Below, piece by piece: positions 53,450 to 60,573 of a stretch of DNA of 64,000 nt. The notes under the pieces were generated by a model. The model searched no databases and was not told the DNA's origin. It saw only the letters and a list, made by a program, of their open reading frames with translations. The stretch comes from UBA1181 sp045600225. GTDB taxonomy: Bacteria; Bacteroidota; Bacteroidia; Bacteroidales; Paludibacteraceae. The translations under genes were made by a program, and so were the position numbers. Where the stretch lies: positions 1-64,000 of the forward strand of contig JAZRXL010000044.1 of NCBI GenBank assembly GCA_045600225.1, in the 5' to 3' direction. The first letter of the stretch is position 1; each line of letters begins with the position of its first letter.

Positions 53450-53508
53450 GAAATCCTTTAAGCAAGATCACCAAGATCACCAGTGCAATCTTGACACCGT
53501 AACTTAGA

Positions 53509-53553
53509 GGTACGTAACTGGCGCATGGAATGGTTCGAGTCCATTCACGTACC
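53509..53553 (+). ncRNA. tRNA-like unit 3, acceptor/T-arm minihelix
   Basis: GGTACGT (53509-53515) pairs perfectly with ACGTACC (53547-53553). Inside lies a 6-bp T-arm, GAATGG TTCGAGT CCATTC (53528-53546), stacked directly on the acceptor. Only 12 bases (53516-53527) replace the D and anticodon arms. The result is a 13-bp minihelix like the top half of a tRNA. Confidence 0.6.
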
Positions 53554-53710
53554 GGGGGACTTATAAGAATGGCCTTGAACTCAGTCAGAGATAGTCGAGG
53601 CAAGACGTATAAGGAGTTCTCCATTGCACAATTTTTTTTGAGTTACAAATAGCAGGTTGCATTAATAATGTTTATGTGGGATTTCTGCAGCATTTTACTT
53701 TAGTATGGGC

Positions 53711-53784
53711 ACTGTTGCAACAATGTAGTTTAAAGTGGTGAATAGCGTTAAAGTTGGAGGTGTGGTTCGAGTCCAATCAACAAA
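53711..53784 (+). ncRNA. tRNA-like unit 4, degenerate
   Basis: The T-loop TTCGAGT (53766-53772) has only three good stem pairs. TGTTG (53713-53717) pairs with CAACA (53778-53782) directly after the T-arm, giving a partial acceptor. TAGTTTAAAGTGGTGAAT (53726-53743) looks like a U8-A9 plus D-arm with GG in the loop, but sits out of register with this acceptor. Confidence 0.35.
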
Positions 53785-53789
53785 ATAGC

Positions 53790-53857
53790 GGTTTTATAGC
53801 ATAACTGGTAATGCGCCACACGTAATGTGGAGAAAAGGTTCGATGCCTTTAGAAGCC
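53790..53857 (+). ncRNA. tRNA-like unit 5, most complete
   Basis: This 68-nt unit has acceptor GGTTTTA with AGAAGCC (six of seven pairs, two G-U). TA follows at the 8-9 positions. The D-arm is canonical: GCAT, AACTGGTA, ATGC, with the conserved GG in the loop. One base then leads to an anticodon-like arm CCACA/TGTGG with a 5-nt loop CGTAA. After a 3-nt variable loop comes the T-arm AAAGG TTCGATG CCTTT. The shortened anticodon loop and absence of U33 argue against decoding; all else is tRNA-like. Confidence 0.65.
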
Positions 53858-53859
53858 GT

Positions 53860-53931
53860 GAAAAGTTGATATTTGGTGTAATTTGGTAGCATACCAACAA
53901 ACGAAGGTGGGGTTCGAAACCCTGGTTGTTC
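53860..53931 (+). ncRNA. tRNA-like unit 6, degenerate
   Basis: The T-arm TGGGG TTCGAAA CCCTG (two wobble pairs) lies at 53908-53924. A D-arm-like segment GTGT, AATTTGGTA, GCAT (53876-53892) precedes it. The acceptor GAAAAGT/GTTGTTC has six of seven possible pairs with two G-U. The anticodon region has only a two- to three-pair stem. A GTTG-TTCG-CAAC hairpin (53925-53936) overlaps its 3' end. Confidence 0.4.
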
Positions 53932-53950
53932 GCAACAGTTAAAATCCGGA

Positions 53951-53995
53951 GAGGGTGTATCAGAATGAAGAGTTTGATGCGCCCTCTTTTTTTTT
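53951..53995 (+). terminator. Intrinsic terminator of the tRNA-like array operon
   Basis: GAGGGTGTATCA, loop, TGATGCGCCCTC is followed by T9. Confidence 0.85.
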
Positions 53996-54065
53996 GAAAA
54001 AATTGAAGGAGATTTTTCTAACCTTAAATACGAAAAGAGAGCATATCATATTCTGATACACCCTC
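53951..54065. repeat. Inverted-repeat element or paired terminators
   Basis: GAGGGTGTATCAGAAT (53951-53966) recurs perfectly inverted at 54050-54065. Each copy also forms its own hairpin (53951-53985, and 54037-54065 with GAGAG), so the two act as terminators on opposite strands: T9 after the left one for the array operon, TTTT after the right one for argC. The 115-bp layout is also like a small MITE. Confidence 0.65.
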
Positions 54066-54148
54066 TTCTAAAAAGTACTATTTTTGTTCTAAATAATTAA
54101 TACTAAAACTGAATCGGTTATTTAGGACTAGTCATTTCTCCCATTCGA

Positions 54149-55111
54149 TTAGAATCCACTTGGTTTTAATTTCAAACCTGTAGTTTCATCCAAACCGAAC
54201 ATAAGGTTGAAGTTTTGTACGGCTTGTCCGGATGCTCCCTTCAATAGGTTATCAATCATAGAGATGATCAACACCTTGTTGCCGTGCTTCTCTACATGAA
54301 CAACACCTTTGTTAGTGTTTACTACCTGCTTCAAATCTGGATTGGCATCCATCACATGAGTGAATGCTGCGTCCTTATAAAAATCCTTGTAGATCTTTTG
54401 AATCTCTTCCAACTCCAAATCACACTCGGTGTATTGTGATACGTAGATACCTCTTGGGAAGTCACCGCGAACTGGCAAGAAGTTGATGGCGTGGTCGAAT
54501 CCTGGTTGTAGGTTTCTCAATGTCATGCCGATCTCGATCAAGTGTTGGTGCTTGAATGCCTTGTAGATGGAGATGTTGTTGTTTCTCCAGCTGAAGTGAG
54601 AGGTCGCTCCTGGCTTCACACCGGCTCCTGTTGATCCTGTAATACCGTTTGTGTGAACTTCGCCCTTGATCAATCCCTTGGCTGCCAAAGGAAGTAGTCC
54701 GATTTGAATAGCAGTGGCAAAGCATCCTGGGTTGGCCAACTTAGTGGCTTTCTTGATACGCTCACGGTTCACTTCTGGCAATCCGTAAACAAATCCTTCG
54801 CTCTCATCACGGTAGTCTTGTGAAAGGTCGATGATCTTTACATTCGCTGGTACCTCGTGGCTCTCCAAGAACTTTTTGCTATCGCCGTGACCAGAACAGA
54901 TGAACATAGCATCGATCTTGTCTAATGGCAACTCATCAGTGAATGTCATCTCTGTCTCTCCGAAAAGACCTTCGTGCACATCATACAACTTGTTACCTGC
55001 GTTACTGCTACTGTTTACGAAAACAATCTCCACTTGTGGGTGGTTCAAAAGGATGCGAAGCATCTCTCCTGCTGTGTAGCCAGCACCACCTATGATTCCT
55101 ACTTTAATCAT
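54149..55111 (-). CDS. argC: N-acyl-gamma-glutamyl-phosphate reductase
   Basis: This 320-residue enzyme makes the third arginine-pathway step with NADPH. It has the Rossmann motif GIIGGAGYTAGEMLRIL at 5 and the active-site Cys130 in LANPGCFATAIQ. HVNGITGSTGAGVKPG-type substrate residues are present as HTNGITGSTGAGVKPG. As with ArgB and ArgD, the acyl group may be succinyl in this phylum. A DsrE-family gene lies 29 bases upstream on the same strand, and an AraC regulator precedes that. Confidence 0.94.
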   Translation of the reverse strand: MIKVGIIGGAGYTAGEMLRILLNHPQVEIVFVNSSSNAGNKLYDVHEGLFGETEMTFTDELPLDKIDAMFICSGHGDSKKFLESHEVPANVKIIDLSQDYRDESEGFVYGLPEVNRERIKKATKLANPGCFATAIQIGLLPLAAKGLIKGEVHTNGITGSTGAGVKPGATSHFSWRNNNISIYKAFKHQHLIEIGMTLRNLQPGFDHAINFLPVRGDFPRGIYVSQYTECDLELEEIQKIYKDFYKDAAFTHVMDANPDLKQVVNTNKGVVHVEKHGNKVLIISMIDNLLKGASGQAVQNFNLMFGLDETTGLKLKPSGF

Positions 55112-55140
55112 TGTTTTATGTTAGTTTTAATGTTTAATTT

Positions 55141-55566
55141 CTAAAATGTGAGTACGATCTGGTTTCTCTTTACCAAGTCGTACAAGTCTTGTATGCATGA
55201 GACCTTGCAAATCTTCGAACCATCTTGTTGTCTCGACTTGAAGCAGGTCTGGCAACCCATGATTACACCACCCAAGTCTAAAAACTCCTCTACCTTCTGC
55301 TTCACATCGGCACTCTCTGCCATTATTCGTTCTAGCTCAACGCCCTTTCCTAAAAGGAAGATCTGCACCTTGTTGTCCCACTCTTGCGAATAGGCAGCCA
55401 GGCGCATAGCGTTGTAGACCGTCTCCACATCGTTTGAGTAAAGTACGATGCCTATGCTTTTAGGTTCTTCTGGGTTGTTGTATTTTACCTCCGACGGCAA
55501 TGCTTGTGCGTGGATTTGAAATAGGCTAGATAGACTGAGCAATAGGGATATGATGATCTTTCTCAT
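55141..55566 (-). CDS. Exported DsrE-family protein
   Basis: This 141-residue protein has a signal peptide (ending IHAQA) and a DsrE/DsrF-like alpha/beta domain: SIGIVLYSNDVETVYNAMRLA, then KVQIFLLGKGVELERI, and VEEFLDLGGVIMGCQTCFKSR with a Cys-x-x-Cys pair at about 105-108. Further Cys residues lie in KICKVSCIQDL. Family members carry sulfur or act in redox reactions. The periplasmic location is unusual for sulfur relay proteins. It starts 5 bases after the AraC gene stop, so the two form an operon. Confidence 0.8.
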   Translation of the reverse strand: MRKIIISLLLSLSSLFQIHAQALPSEVKYNNPEEPKSIGIVLYSNDVETVYNAMRLAAYSQEWDNKVQIFLLGKGVELERIMAESADVKQKVEEFLDLGGVIMGCQTCFKSRQQDGSKICKVSCIQDLYDLVKRNQIVLTF

Positions 55567-55570
55567 TGTA

Positions 55571-56446
55571 TTAAATGGATTTTAAACGATACTCATTGGG
55601 TGAGAACCCAGTATGGTGTTTGAAATAGCGGCAGAAGAAAGTTGCCGTAGGGAAATTCAGTTCTGCCACGATTTGCTTGATGGTCATGTTTGTATTTTTC
55701 AACAACACCATTGCTTCTTGAATAAGGAACTTCTGAATACACTCGCTTGGCGTCTTGTCGGAGGCCGATTTTACCGATATGGATAGGTACTTTGGTGTTA
55801 GTCCCATCTGCTTCGCATAGAAGTTGACAGAGTGCTCTTTCTTGAAGTTGTGTATCACAAGCTTCATAAACTCTCCGTAAATTTCTTGGTTGCGGTCCAC
55901 GAAAAGTGTTTTGGTATCTATGTTGATGACAGATTGGAATCCACACAATTCGTGAAGGAACGAGATGATTTGATGCGATACAATCTCTTTCCTGAATTTG
56001 ATGGTGTTTTCCGAGCAGTATTTGGTCAGTTTCTCCATATACTCGTTGATGACATCCACTTCCTGGTCTTGTACGGAGTGCACCGCCTCTTGAGAGATAG
56101 ATGCCAATCGTTTCCAGATAGATACGCATTGGGTGGTGATGCTTTGCATATATTTTTGTGACACCACGAGGAAGGTTCCTTTGAAGTTGTTGATCTCGAA
56201 AAACTCCATTACGCAATCGGATGCGGTGAGGAGGAACTCCTTCTCTTTGATGCTATACATCTTTGTGTCGATAGAGAATCGAGCCGAACCAGAAGTACAA
56301 TAGACAAATAAGAAATATTTGATACGAACAGGGTAGTTTGGCCTGGGCACATAAGGTATGTCACTCGCTCTTACTACTAATATGTCATCATCCAAAATAG
56401 AGAGAGAGGGAATCTTTCGAAAATCTGCCAAACTGATTATGTTCAT
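55571..56446 (-). CDS. AraC-family transcriptional regulator
   Basis: This 291-residue protein has an N-terminal sensor-like beta region (YFLFVYCTSGSARFSIDTKMY) and a C-terminal pair of helix-turn-helix motifs. The first is NFYAKQMGLTPKYLSISVKSASDKTPSECIQ; the second is TIKQIVAELNFPTATFFCRYFKHHTGFSPNEYR (each quoted in part). The signature FxRxFKxxxGxSPxxYR is clear. It probably controls its own operon with the DsrE-family gene, or the divergent acyl carrier protein gene 174 bases away. Confidence 0.9.
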   Translation of the reverse strand: MNIISLADFRKIPSLSILDDDILVVRASDIPYVPRPNYPVRIKYFLFVYCTSGSARFSIDTKMYSIKEKEFLLTASDCVMEFFEINNFKGTFLVVSQKYMQSITTQCVSIWKRLASISQEAVHSVQDQEVDVINEYMEKLTKYCSENTIKFRKEIVSHQIISFLHELCGFQSVINIDTKTLFVDRNQEIYGEFMKLVIHNFKKEHSVNFYAKQMGLTPKYLSISVKSASDKTPSECIQKFLIQEAMVLLKNTNMTIKQIVAELNFPTATFFCRYFKHHTGFSPNEYRLKSI

Positions 56447-56620
56447 TTTTTCTTCTGTAAAGTTCGATATGTCTAATTTTGACTACAAAATTAATGATAT
56501 TTTCCAATATTGCACTTACTTTTGGGAAATTTGTGACATAATATATGTGCAATTTGTTTTGATTATATTGAAATTAGTACGAAATTTGCATCGTGAAATT
56601 TTAACCAAATAAAGAAAATT

Positions 56621-56860
56621 ATGGACAAAAATGCATTAATCGAGAAAGTAAATACTGTTCTTGCAGAAGAGTTCGAAGTAGAAGTATCTGAGATCACAGC
56701 AGATAAGAATATCAAGACAACCTTGAATTTGGACAGTTTGAGCTTGGTAGACTTGGTTGCTCTTATCGAGGAGGAATTCAGCGTTAAGATCAAAGGAACT
56801 GAGATGACTTCTATCCAAAGCTTCGGAGACTTGTATGACTTCCTTGCTGAGAGAGCATAA
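56621..56860 (+). CDS. Stand-alone acyl carrier protein
   Basis: This 79-residue acidic helical protein has the phosphopantetheine site Ser39 in NLDSLSLVDLVALIEEEF. Length and fold match ACPs. It lacks fatty-acid-synthesis neighbours such as fabF, so it may serve a lipid or secondary-metabolite pathway instead of primary fatty-acid synthesis, or simply be a second copy. It is divergent from the AraC regulator and has its own terminator. Confidence 0.88.
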   Translation: MDKNALIEKVNTVLAEEFEVEVSEITADKNIKTTLNLDSLSLVDLVALIEEEFSVKIKGTEMTSIQSFGDLYDFLAERA

Positions 56861-56880
56861 TTAAGTGTTCTAGAAATAAC

Positions 56881-56914
56881 AAAAGCGGAGTGCAGATTGC
56901 ATTTCGCTTTTTTT
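56881..56914 (+). terminator. Intrinsic terminator of the acyl carrier protein gene
   Basis: AAAGCGGAGTGCA, GAT loop, TGCATTTCGCTTT is followed by a T run. Confidence 0.8.
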
Positions 56915-56928
56915 ATGGAATAAATAAA

Positions 56929-56960
56929 GGGCGAATGCTCATAACCAGTAGCATTCGCCC
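56929..56960 (-). terminator. Intrinsic terminator of the 56982 gene
   Basis: GGGCGAATGCT (56929-56939) pairs perfectly with AGCATTCGCCC (56950-56960). On the minus strand the T-rich TTTATT follows. Confidence 0.8.
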
Positions 56961-56981
56961 TTCTTTATACGGGTATAGAGT

Positions 56982-57599
56982 TTATTGCGCTATTTTCATT
57001 GCTTTCAATTTCTCTCTGTTTTGATTAAACCAATTTCTAACCATTCTTTCCAATTGGTTCTTCTTTTTCATGGTAGAGATGTTCTTGATGAATTTCTTCA
57101 AATCTTTGTTAGAGGCGAAAGACTTTTCATTGTTCTTGTAAAGTGCTAGTTGAGCTTCAATACCTGCTAAGCAAGATTGAACTTCCAACTCTTCTTCTGC
57201 CATATCCTTGTGTAACAAGGCGTATTTAGACCATCCTCCTAAATAAGATATCATCATCTCATTCTCGACTTTGCTTACATACATGAAATCAGTGTGCAAC
57301 GTGATGTGGACATCGTCACATCCTGTTGTCCACAATGTCATAAATCGTTTTGCCTCGTTGCGCTTTGCAATTTGCATATCAATAGGGGTGTTCTGCAACC
57401 AGTCGTGGCAGTTGATCACCTCTGCTTGGTATCTTGTATATAATCCGTCAGGGTCTCCTTGTGGTACACCCTTGAATGAGTAGGTTGGCACTTCCCACTC
57501 GCTGACGCTGCTATTCCCTTCTTGAAAAAGTTGTGCCTGCGCTACAAATCCCATTTGTAGGAGGAACAATAGTGTCATTAAAATAGATCTTGTCTTCAT
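56982..57599 (-). CDS. Hypothetical secreted protein
   Basis: This 205-residue protein has a signal peptide (ending VAQAQ). The mature part begins LFQEGNSSVSEWEVPTYSF, continues with CHDWLQNTPID and TTGCDDVHITLHTDF, and ends in a basic helical tail (KKNQLERMVRNWFNQNREKLKAMKIAQ). No domain is recognised. It lies just downstream of thyA (27-base gap, same strand) and may share its transcript. Function unknown. Confidence 0.7.
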   Translation of the reverse strand: MKTRSILMTLLFLLQMGFVAQAQLFQEGNSSVSEWEVPTYSFKGVPQGDPDGLYTRYQAEVINCHDWLQNTPIDMQIAKRNEAKRFMTLWTTGCDDVHITLHTDFMYVSKVENEMMISYLGGWSKYALLHKDMAEEELEVQSCLAGIEAQLALYKNNEKSFASNKDLKKFIKNISTMKKKNQLERMVRNWFNQNREKLKAMKIAQ

Positions 57600-57626
57600 A
57601 ATGTTGTATTGATTAAAGTTAGTATT

Positions 57627-58421
57627 TTAAACTGCAACCACTCCTGCAATATGCGGATGTGGATCGTATCCTTCCAAAGTGAAATCTTCGTAATCGAAAG
57701 AGAAAATATCTTTCTTGTCTGGATTGATCTTCATTGTTGGTAATGGCCTTGGATCACGGGTTAGTTGAAGCTTCACCTGATCCAAGTGGTTCTTATAGAT
57801 GTGTGCATCTCCTAAGGTGTGGACAAAATCTCCTGCCTTTAATCCTGTGGCTTGCGCTACCATCATTAGTAGTAGGGCATAAGATGCGATGTTAAAAGGA
57901 ACACCCAAGAATATATCTGCACTGCGTTGGTATAGTTGAAGGCTCAATCTCCCATCTGCCACATAGAATTGGAATAGGGAATGGCAAGGGGGTAAGGCCA
58001 TCTTGTCTACTTCTGCCACATTCCACGCCGAAACGATAAGTCGTCTCGAATCAGGGTTATTTTTAATCATATTCACCACATTAGAGATTTGGTCGATTGT
58101 ACCGCCATTGTAGTCGGGCCAAGAGCGCCATTGGTGTCCATATACGGGACCTAACTCTCCATTCTCGTCTGCCCACTCGTTCCAGATGCGAACGCCATGC
58201 TCTTGTAGATACTTTACATTGGTATCTCCCTGCAAAAACCATAATAGCTCGTATATGATGGATTTTAAATGTAGTTTCTTAGTGGTAAGTAGGGGGAATC
58301 CCTCTTCAAGATTGAATCTCATTTGGTGGCCGAAAACACTATAGGTTCCCGTTCCCGTTCTGTCCTCTTTCCAAGTTCCCTCGTTGAGGACTCTATTCAA
58401 TAGGTCTATATATTGCTTCAT
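57627..58421 (-). CDS. thyA: Thymidylate synthase
   Basis: This 264-residue enzyme methylates dUMP to dTMP using methylenetetrahydrofolate. The active-site Cys lies near 146 in MALPPCHSLFQFYV; RTGTGTYSVFGHQMRF at the N-terminus and DVFLGVPFNIASYALL-type folate motifs (here DIFLGVPFNIASYALL) are kept. Length matches the E. coli enzyme exactly. A -7 box TATATTTG lies at 58444-58451 on the minus strand, just inside the end of the xseA neighbourhood. Confidence 0.97.
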   Translation of the reverse strand: MKQYIDLLNRVLNEGTWKEDRTGTGTYSVFGHQMRFNLEEGFPLLTTKKLHLKSIIYELLWFLQGDTNVKYLQEHGVRIWNEWADENGELGPVYGHQWRSWPDYNGGTIDQISNVVNMIKNNPDSRRLIVSAWNVAEVDKMALPPCHSLFQFYVADGRLSLQLYQRSADIFLGVPFNIASYALLLMMVAQATGLKAGDFVHTLGDAHIYKNHLDQVKLQLTRDPRPLPTMKINPDKKDIFSFDYEDFTLEGYDPHPHIAGVVAV

Positions 58422-58455
58422 TCTTGTTTGTTTTTATTGTTTACAAATATACGCA

Positions 58456-59697
58456 TTATTTTGAAGACACTACACTTTCCACCTCTCCGCTTGCGAATAT
58501 TGTTCGTAACGAATCTCCTGCTTTTAACTCTTTGGCATTTTTGATCACTTTACCATTGGATACTGTAATGGAGTATCCCTTCTTCAAGATGTTTTCTGGG
58601 GAGATGTGACGTAGTGTGTTCTCCATCAGATCAATCTTATGCGACTCTTTGTTGAGGCTATTCCTAAAAGCGTTGTTGAGGTTGTTTTGCATCAGTTGTA
58701 TGGATTGTTGCTCCATATTGATTCGGTAGGTGCAAGCTTGGATCAAGGAGTCTGTCATATCGTTTAGCTTCCTTTGTTCCTCTTCTAAAAGAAGGGTCAA
58801 GCCTTGCTTGATTCCTTCCTCGATGTTTAGAAGAACAGATTCAACTTCCAACATCATTTCGTAGATATGGGCGGCTACTGCTGTCGGGGTCTTACATCGG
58901 GTGTGCGCCACCATGTCGGTTACGCTCTCATCTCGCTCGTGTCCGATACCTGTGATGACAGGCAAAGGGAACTGCGCTACGACATAAGCCAGATCATACT
59001 CATCGAAAGCTAAAAGGTCGGTGGTGGCACCTCCTCCTCGGATGATGACCACGACATCAAACTTCTCCCTCTCTTCAAACACCCTGTCTAGTGCTTCGAT
59101 CACGCTTTGTGCGGCATTCTCTCCCTGCATAATGGCTGGGAATAGTTGAAATGAGAAGTAGAATCCTCGTTCATTCATTTGCAGTTGGTTGCAGAAATCT
59201 CCGTAACCTGCGGCAGAGGCAGAGGAGATTACGGCAATACGTTGCACCAGTTCGGGCATCCCCACTTGTTTGTTCATATCCCATACTCCATCCTCCTTCA
59301 ACCTTTGTATGGTCTCTTGTTTCTTACGGGCAATGTCTCCCAATGTGTAGGTGGGATCTATGTTTTGAATCACGCACGACATTCCGTAGAGTTCGTGGAA
59401 TGTGACGGAGACCTCTGCCAAGATCTTCATCCCTGTGCGAAGGTCTTGCCCCGTTTGTTGTTTGAAAAAGGGTTTTAGGCGTTTGTAGGTATTTGCCCAG
59501 ATCGATGCGCGTATCTTCGCCTCGATAAGCTTGCTGTCGTTCTTCTCCACTAACTCCAAATAGCAGTGTCCACGCATATTATCCTCGTGGAAGTCGCTGA
59601 TGTCTGCAGAAACCCAGTAGGTAGAATCAAAGGTTTGATTTACTACCTGTTTAACCTCCATCAATAGTTGTTTAAGTGAAATGGGTGTGGGTTGCAT
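58456..59697 (-). CDS. xseA: Exodeoxyribonuclease VII large subunit
   Basis: This 413-residue protein degrades single-stranded DNA in both directions together with XseB. It has an N-terminal OB fold (YWVSADISDFHEDNMRGHCYLELVEK), the catalytic core with VVIIRGGGATTDLLAFDEYDLA and PVITGIGHERDESVTDMVAHTRCKTPTAVA, and a long coiled coil before a C-terminal LKKGYSITVSNGKVIKNA. The small subunit XseB, often adjacent, is not found here. A -7 box TATCTTTG lies at 59729-59736 on the minus strand. Confidence 0.95.
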   Translation of the reverse strand: MQPTPISLKQLLMEVKQVVNQTFDSTYWVSADISDFHEDNMRGHCYLELVEKNDSKLIEAKIRASIWANTYKRLKPFFKQQTGQDLRTGMKILAEVSVTFHELYGMSCVIQNIDPTYTLGDIARKKQETIQRLKEDGVWDMNKQVGMPELVQRIAVISSASAAGYGDFCNQLQMNERGFYFSFQLFPAIMQGENAAQSVIEALDRVFEEREKFDVVVIIRGGGATTDLLAFDEYDLAYVVAQFPLPVITGIGHERDESVTDMVAHTRCKTPTAVAAHIYEMMLEVESVLLNIEEGIKQGLTLLLEEEQRKLNDMTDSLIQACTYRINMEQQSIQLMQNNLNNAFRNSLNKESHKIDLMENTLRHISPENILKKGYSITVSNGKVIKNAKELKAGDSLRTIFASGEVESVVSSK

Positions 59698-59776
59698 ACT
59701 CGATAGGTGTGGATTAAATGTTCAGTTGCAAAGATAAATAAATTAGCGAGAAATTTAGTTTTTAATTTTATTATGC

Positions 59777-59784
59777 TACTTTTG
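59777..59784 (+). promoter_or_regulatory. -7 box of the 59825 gene
   Basis: TACTTTTG matches TAnnTTTG, about 40 bases before the start codon. Confidence 0.5.
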
Positions 59785-59824
59785 TATCATAAGCATTTGA
59801 AACACTTATTTAATATTGAAAATT

Positions 59825-60469
59825 ATGAAACGATTTGTGTTAGGTATATTGCTATTGTGTGCTGCATTCAGTTCCAATGCTCAGGATTACAAGTTCCCCG
59901 TGAATAGTGCAGGAAACTGTGAGATCATCGATACTATCTCTATCAATGTTTCTAATGGCGACTGCTACAGAATCATCAGGGAGTGGTTGTATACAGTTAG
60001 TTGTGTGAGTTTGTCTTTCTCTAACGAAGTAAAAAACAAATCATTGACTTTCAATAACATCTTCTACACAGAGAAGCGTTATAACTCTTTCTCTGGATCA
60101 TACTCTAACAATTTGGAGATCAATTGTGATATGAAGATTGAGGATGGCAAGTTGATCTATCGTCTTTACGACATGTCTCTTATCAAATCATATACAGGTT
60201 ATGGTGCAGATACTCACAAGTTGCCACTGTCTGAGCGTATCTTTAAGATCAACAGAGCAAAGAAGGAGATTGCTCGTTTGAATGAGGATAAGACGATAAA
60301 TAAGACAGAGAGACGTGATGCGATTGAGGATCAGCAAGAGATTTTAAGAGACGCTGAAGTCTTGGCGAAATGTTACGATGTCTTGATGGCTCGTTTCGAT
60401 AATTTGAAAAAGATGGTGCAGTGGGTTAATTCGGATGAATCGGAAACCGAAGAAGTCCCAGCATTTTAA
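59825..60469 (+). CDS. Exported hypothetical protein, DUF4468-like
   Basis: This 214-residue protein has a signal peptide (ending SNAQ). The mature N-terminal half alternates strands around NCEIIDTISINVSNGDCYRIIREWL and LTFNNIFYTEKRYNSF, a layout like the DUF4468 (TBP-like) exported proteins common in Bacteroidota. The C-terminal half is a coiled coil (AKKEIARLNEDKTINKTERRDAIEDQQEILRDAEVLAK). Role unknown. It is monocistronic with its own promoter and terminator. Confidence 0.7.
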   Translation: MKRFVLGILLLCAAFSSNAQDYKFPVNSAGNCEIIDTISINVSNGDCYRIIREWLYTVSCVSLSFSNEVKNKSLTFNNIFYTEKRYNSFSGSYSNNLEINCDMKIEDGKLIYRLYDMSLIKSYTGYGADTHKLPLSERIFKINRAKKEIARLNEDKTINKTERRDAIEDQQEILRDAEVLAKCYDVLMARFDNLKKMVQWVNSDESETEEVPAF

Positions 60470-60490
60470 AGAATAGAAAGAATAGTAGAG

Positions 60491-60517
60491 GTGCCCTTAA
60501 TTGTTAAGGGCACTTTT
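60491..60517 (+). terminator. Intrinsic terminator of the 59825 gene
   Basis: GTGCCCTTAA, TTG loop, TTAAGGGCAC, then TTTT: a perfect 10-bp stem. Confidence 0.9.
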
Positions 60518-60573
60518 GCTAATAGGATGTATAACTAATAAACATTTGGGAGGGAACCTCCCTTCGTTGAAAA

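Larger units (their letters stand above)
53252..53950 (+). other. tRNA-like array region downstream of the giant protein operon
   Basis: No ORF of note lies here. On the plus strand there are six T-arm motifs of the form (stem)TTCRANN(stem): loops begin at 53357, 53431, 53534, 53766, 53839 and 53913. Five have fully paired 5-bp stems with different sequences (GGAGG/CCTCT, GTAGG/CCTAC, AATGG/CCATT, AAAGG/CCTTT, TGGGG/CCCTG). Spacings are 74, 103, 232, 73 and 74, so units are packed head to tail with a period near 73; the 232 gap could hold two decayed units. A T8 tract at 53632-53639 may divide the array. No unit encodes CCA and none folds as a full canonical tRNA. The array ends just before an intrinsic terminator. 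Confidence 0.75.

Noticed and set aside
53310..53931. Calling the array units functional tRNA genes
   Set aside because: Anticodon loops are not 7 nt, U33 is missing or misplaced, CCA is not encoded and several arms are absent. They are listed as tRNA-like only.
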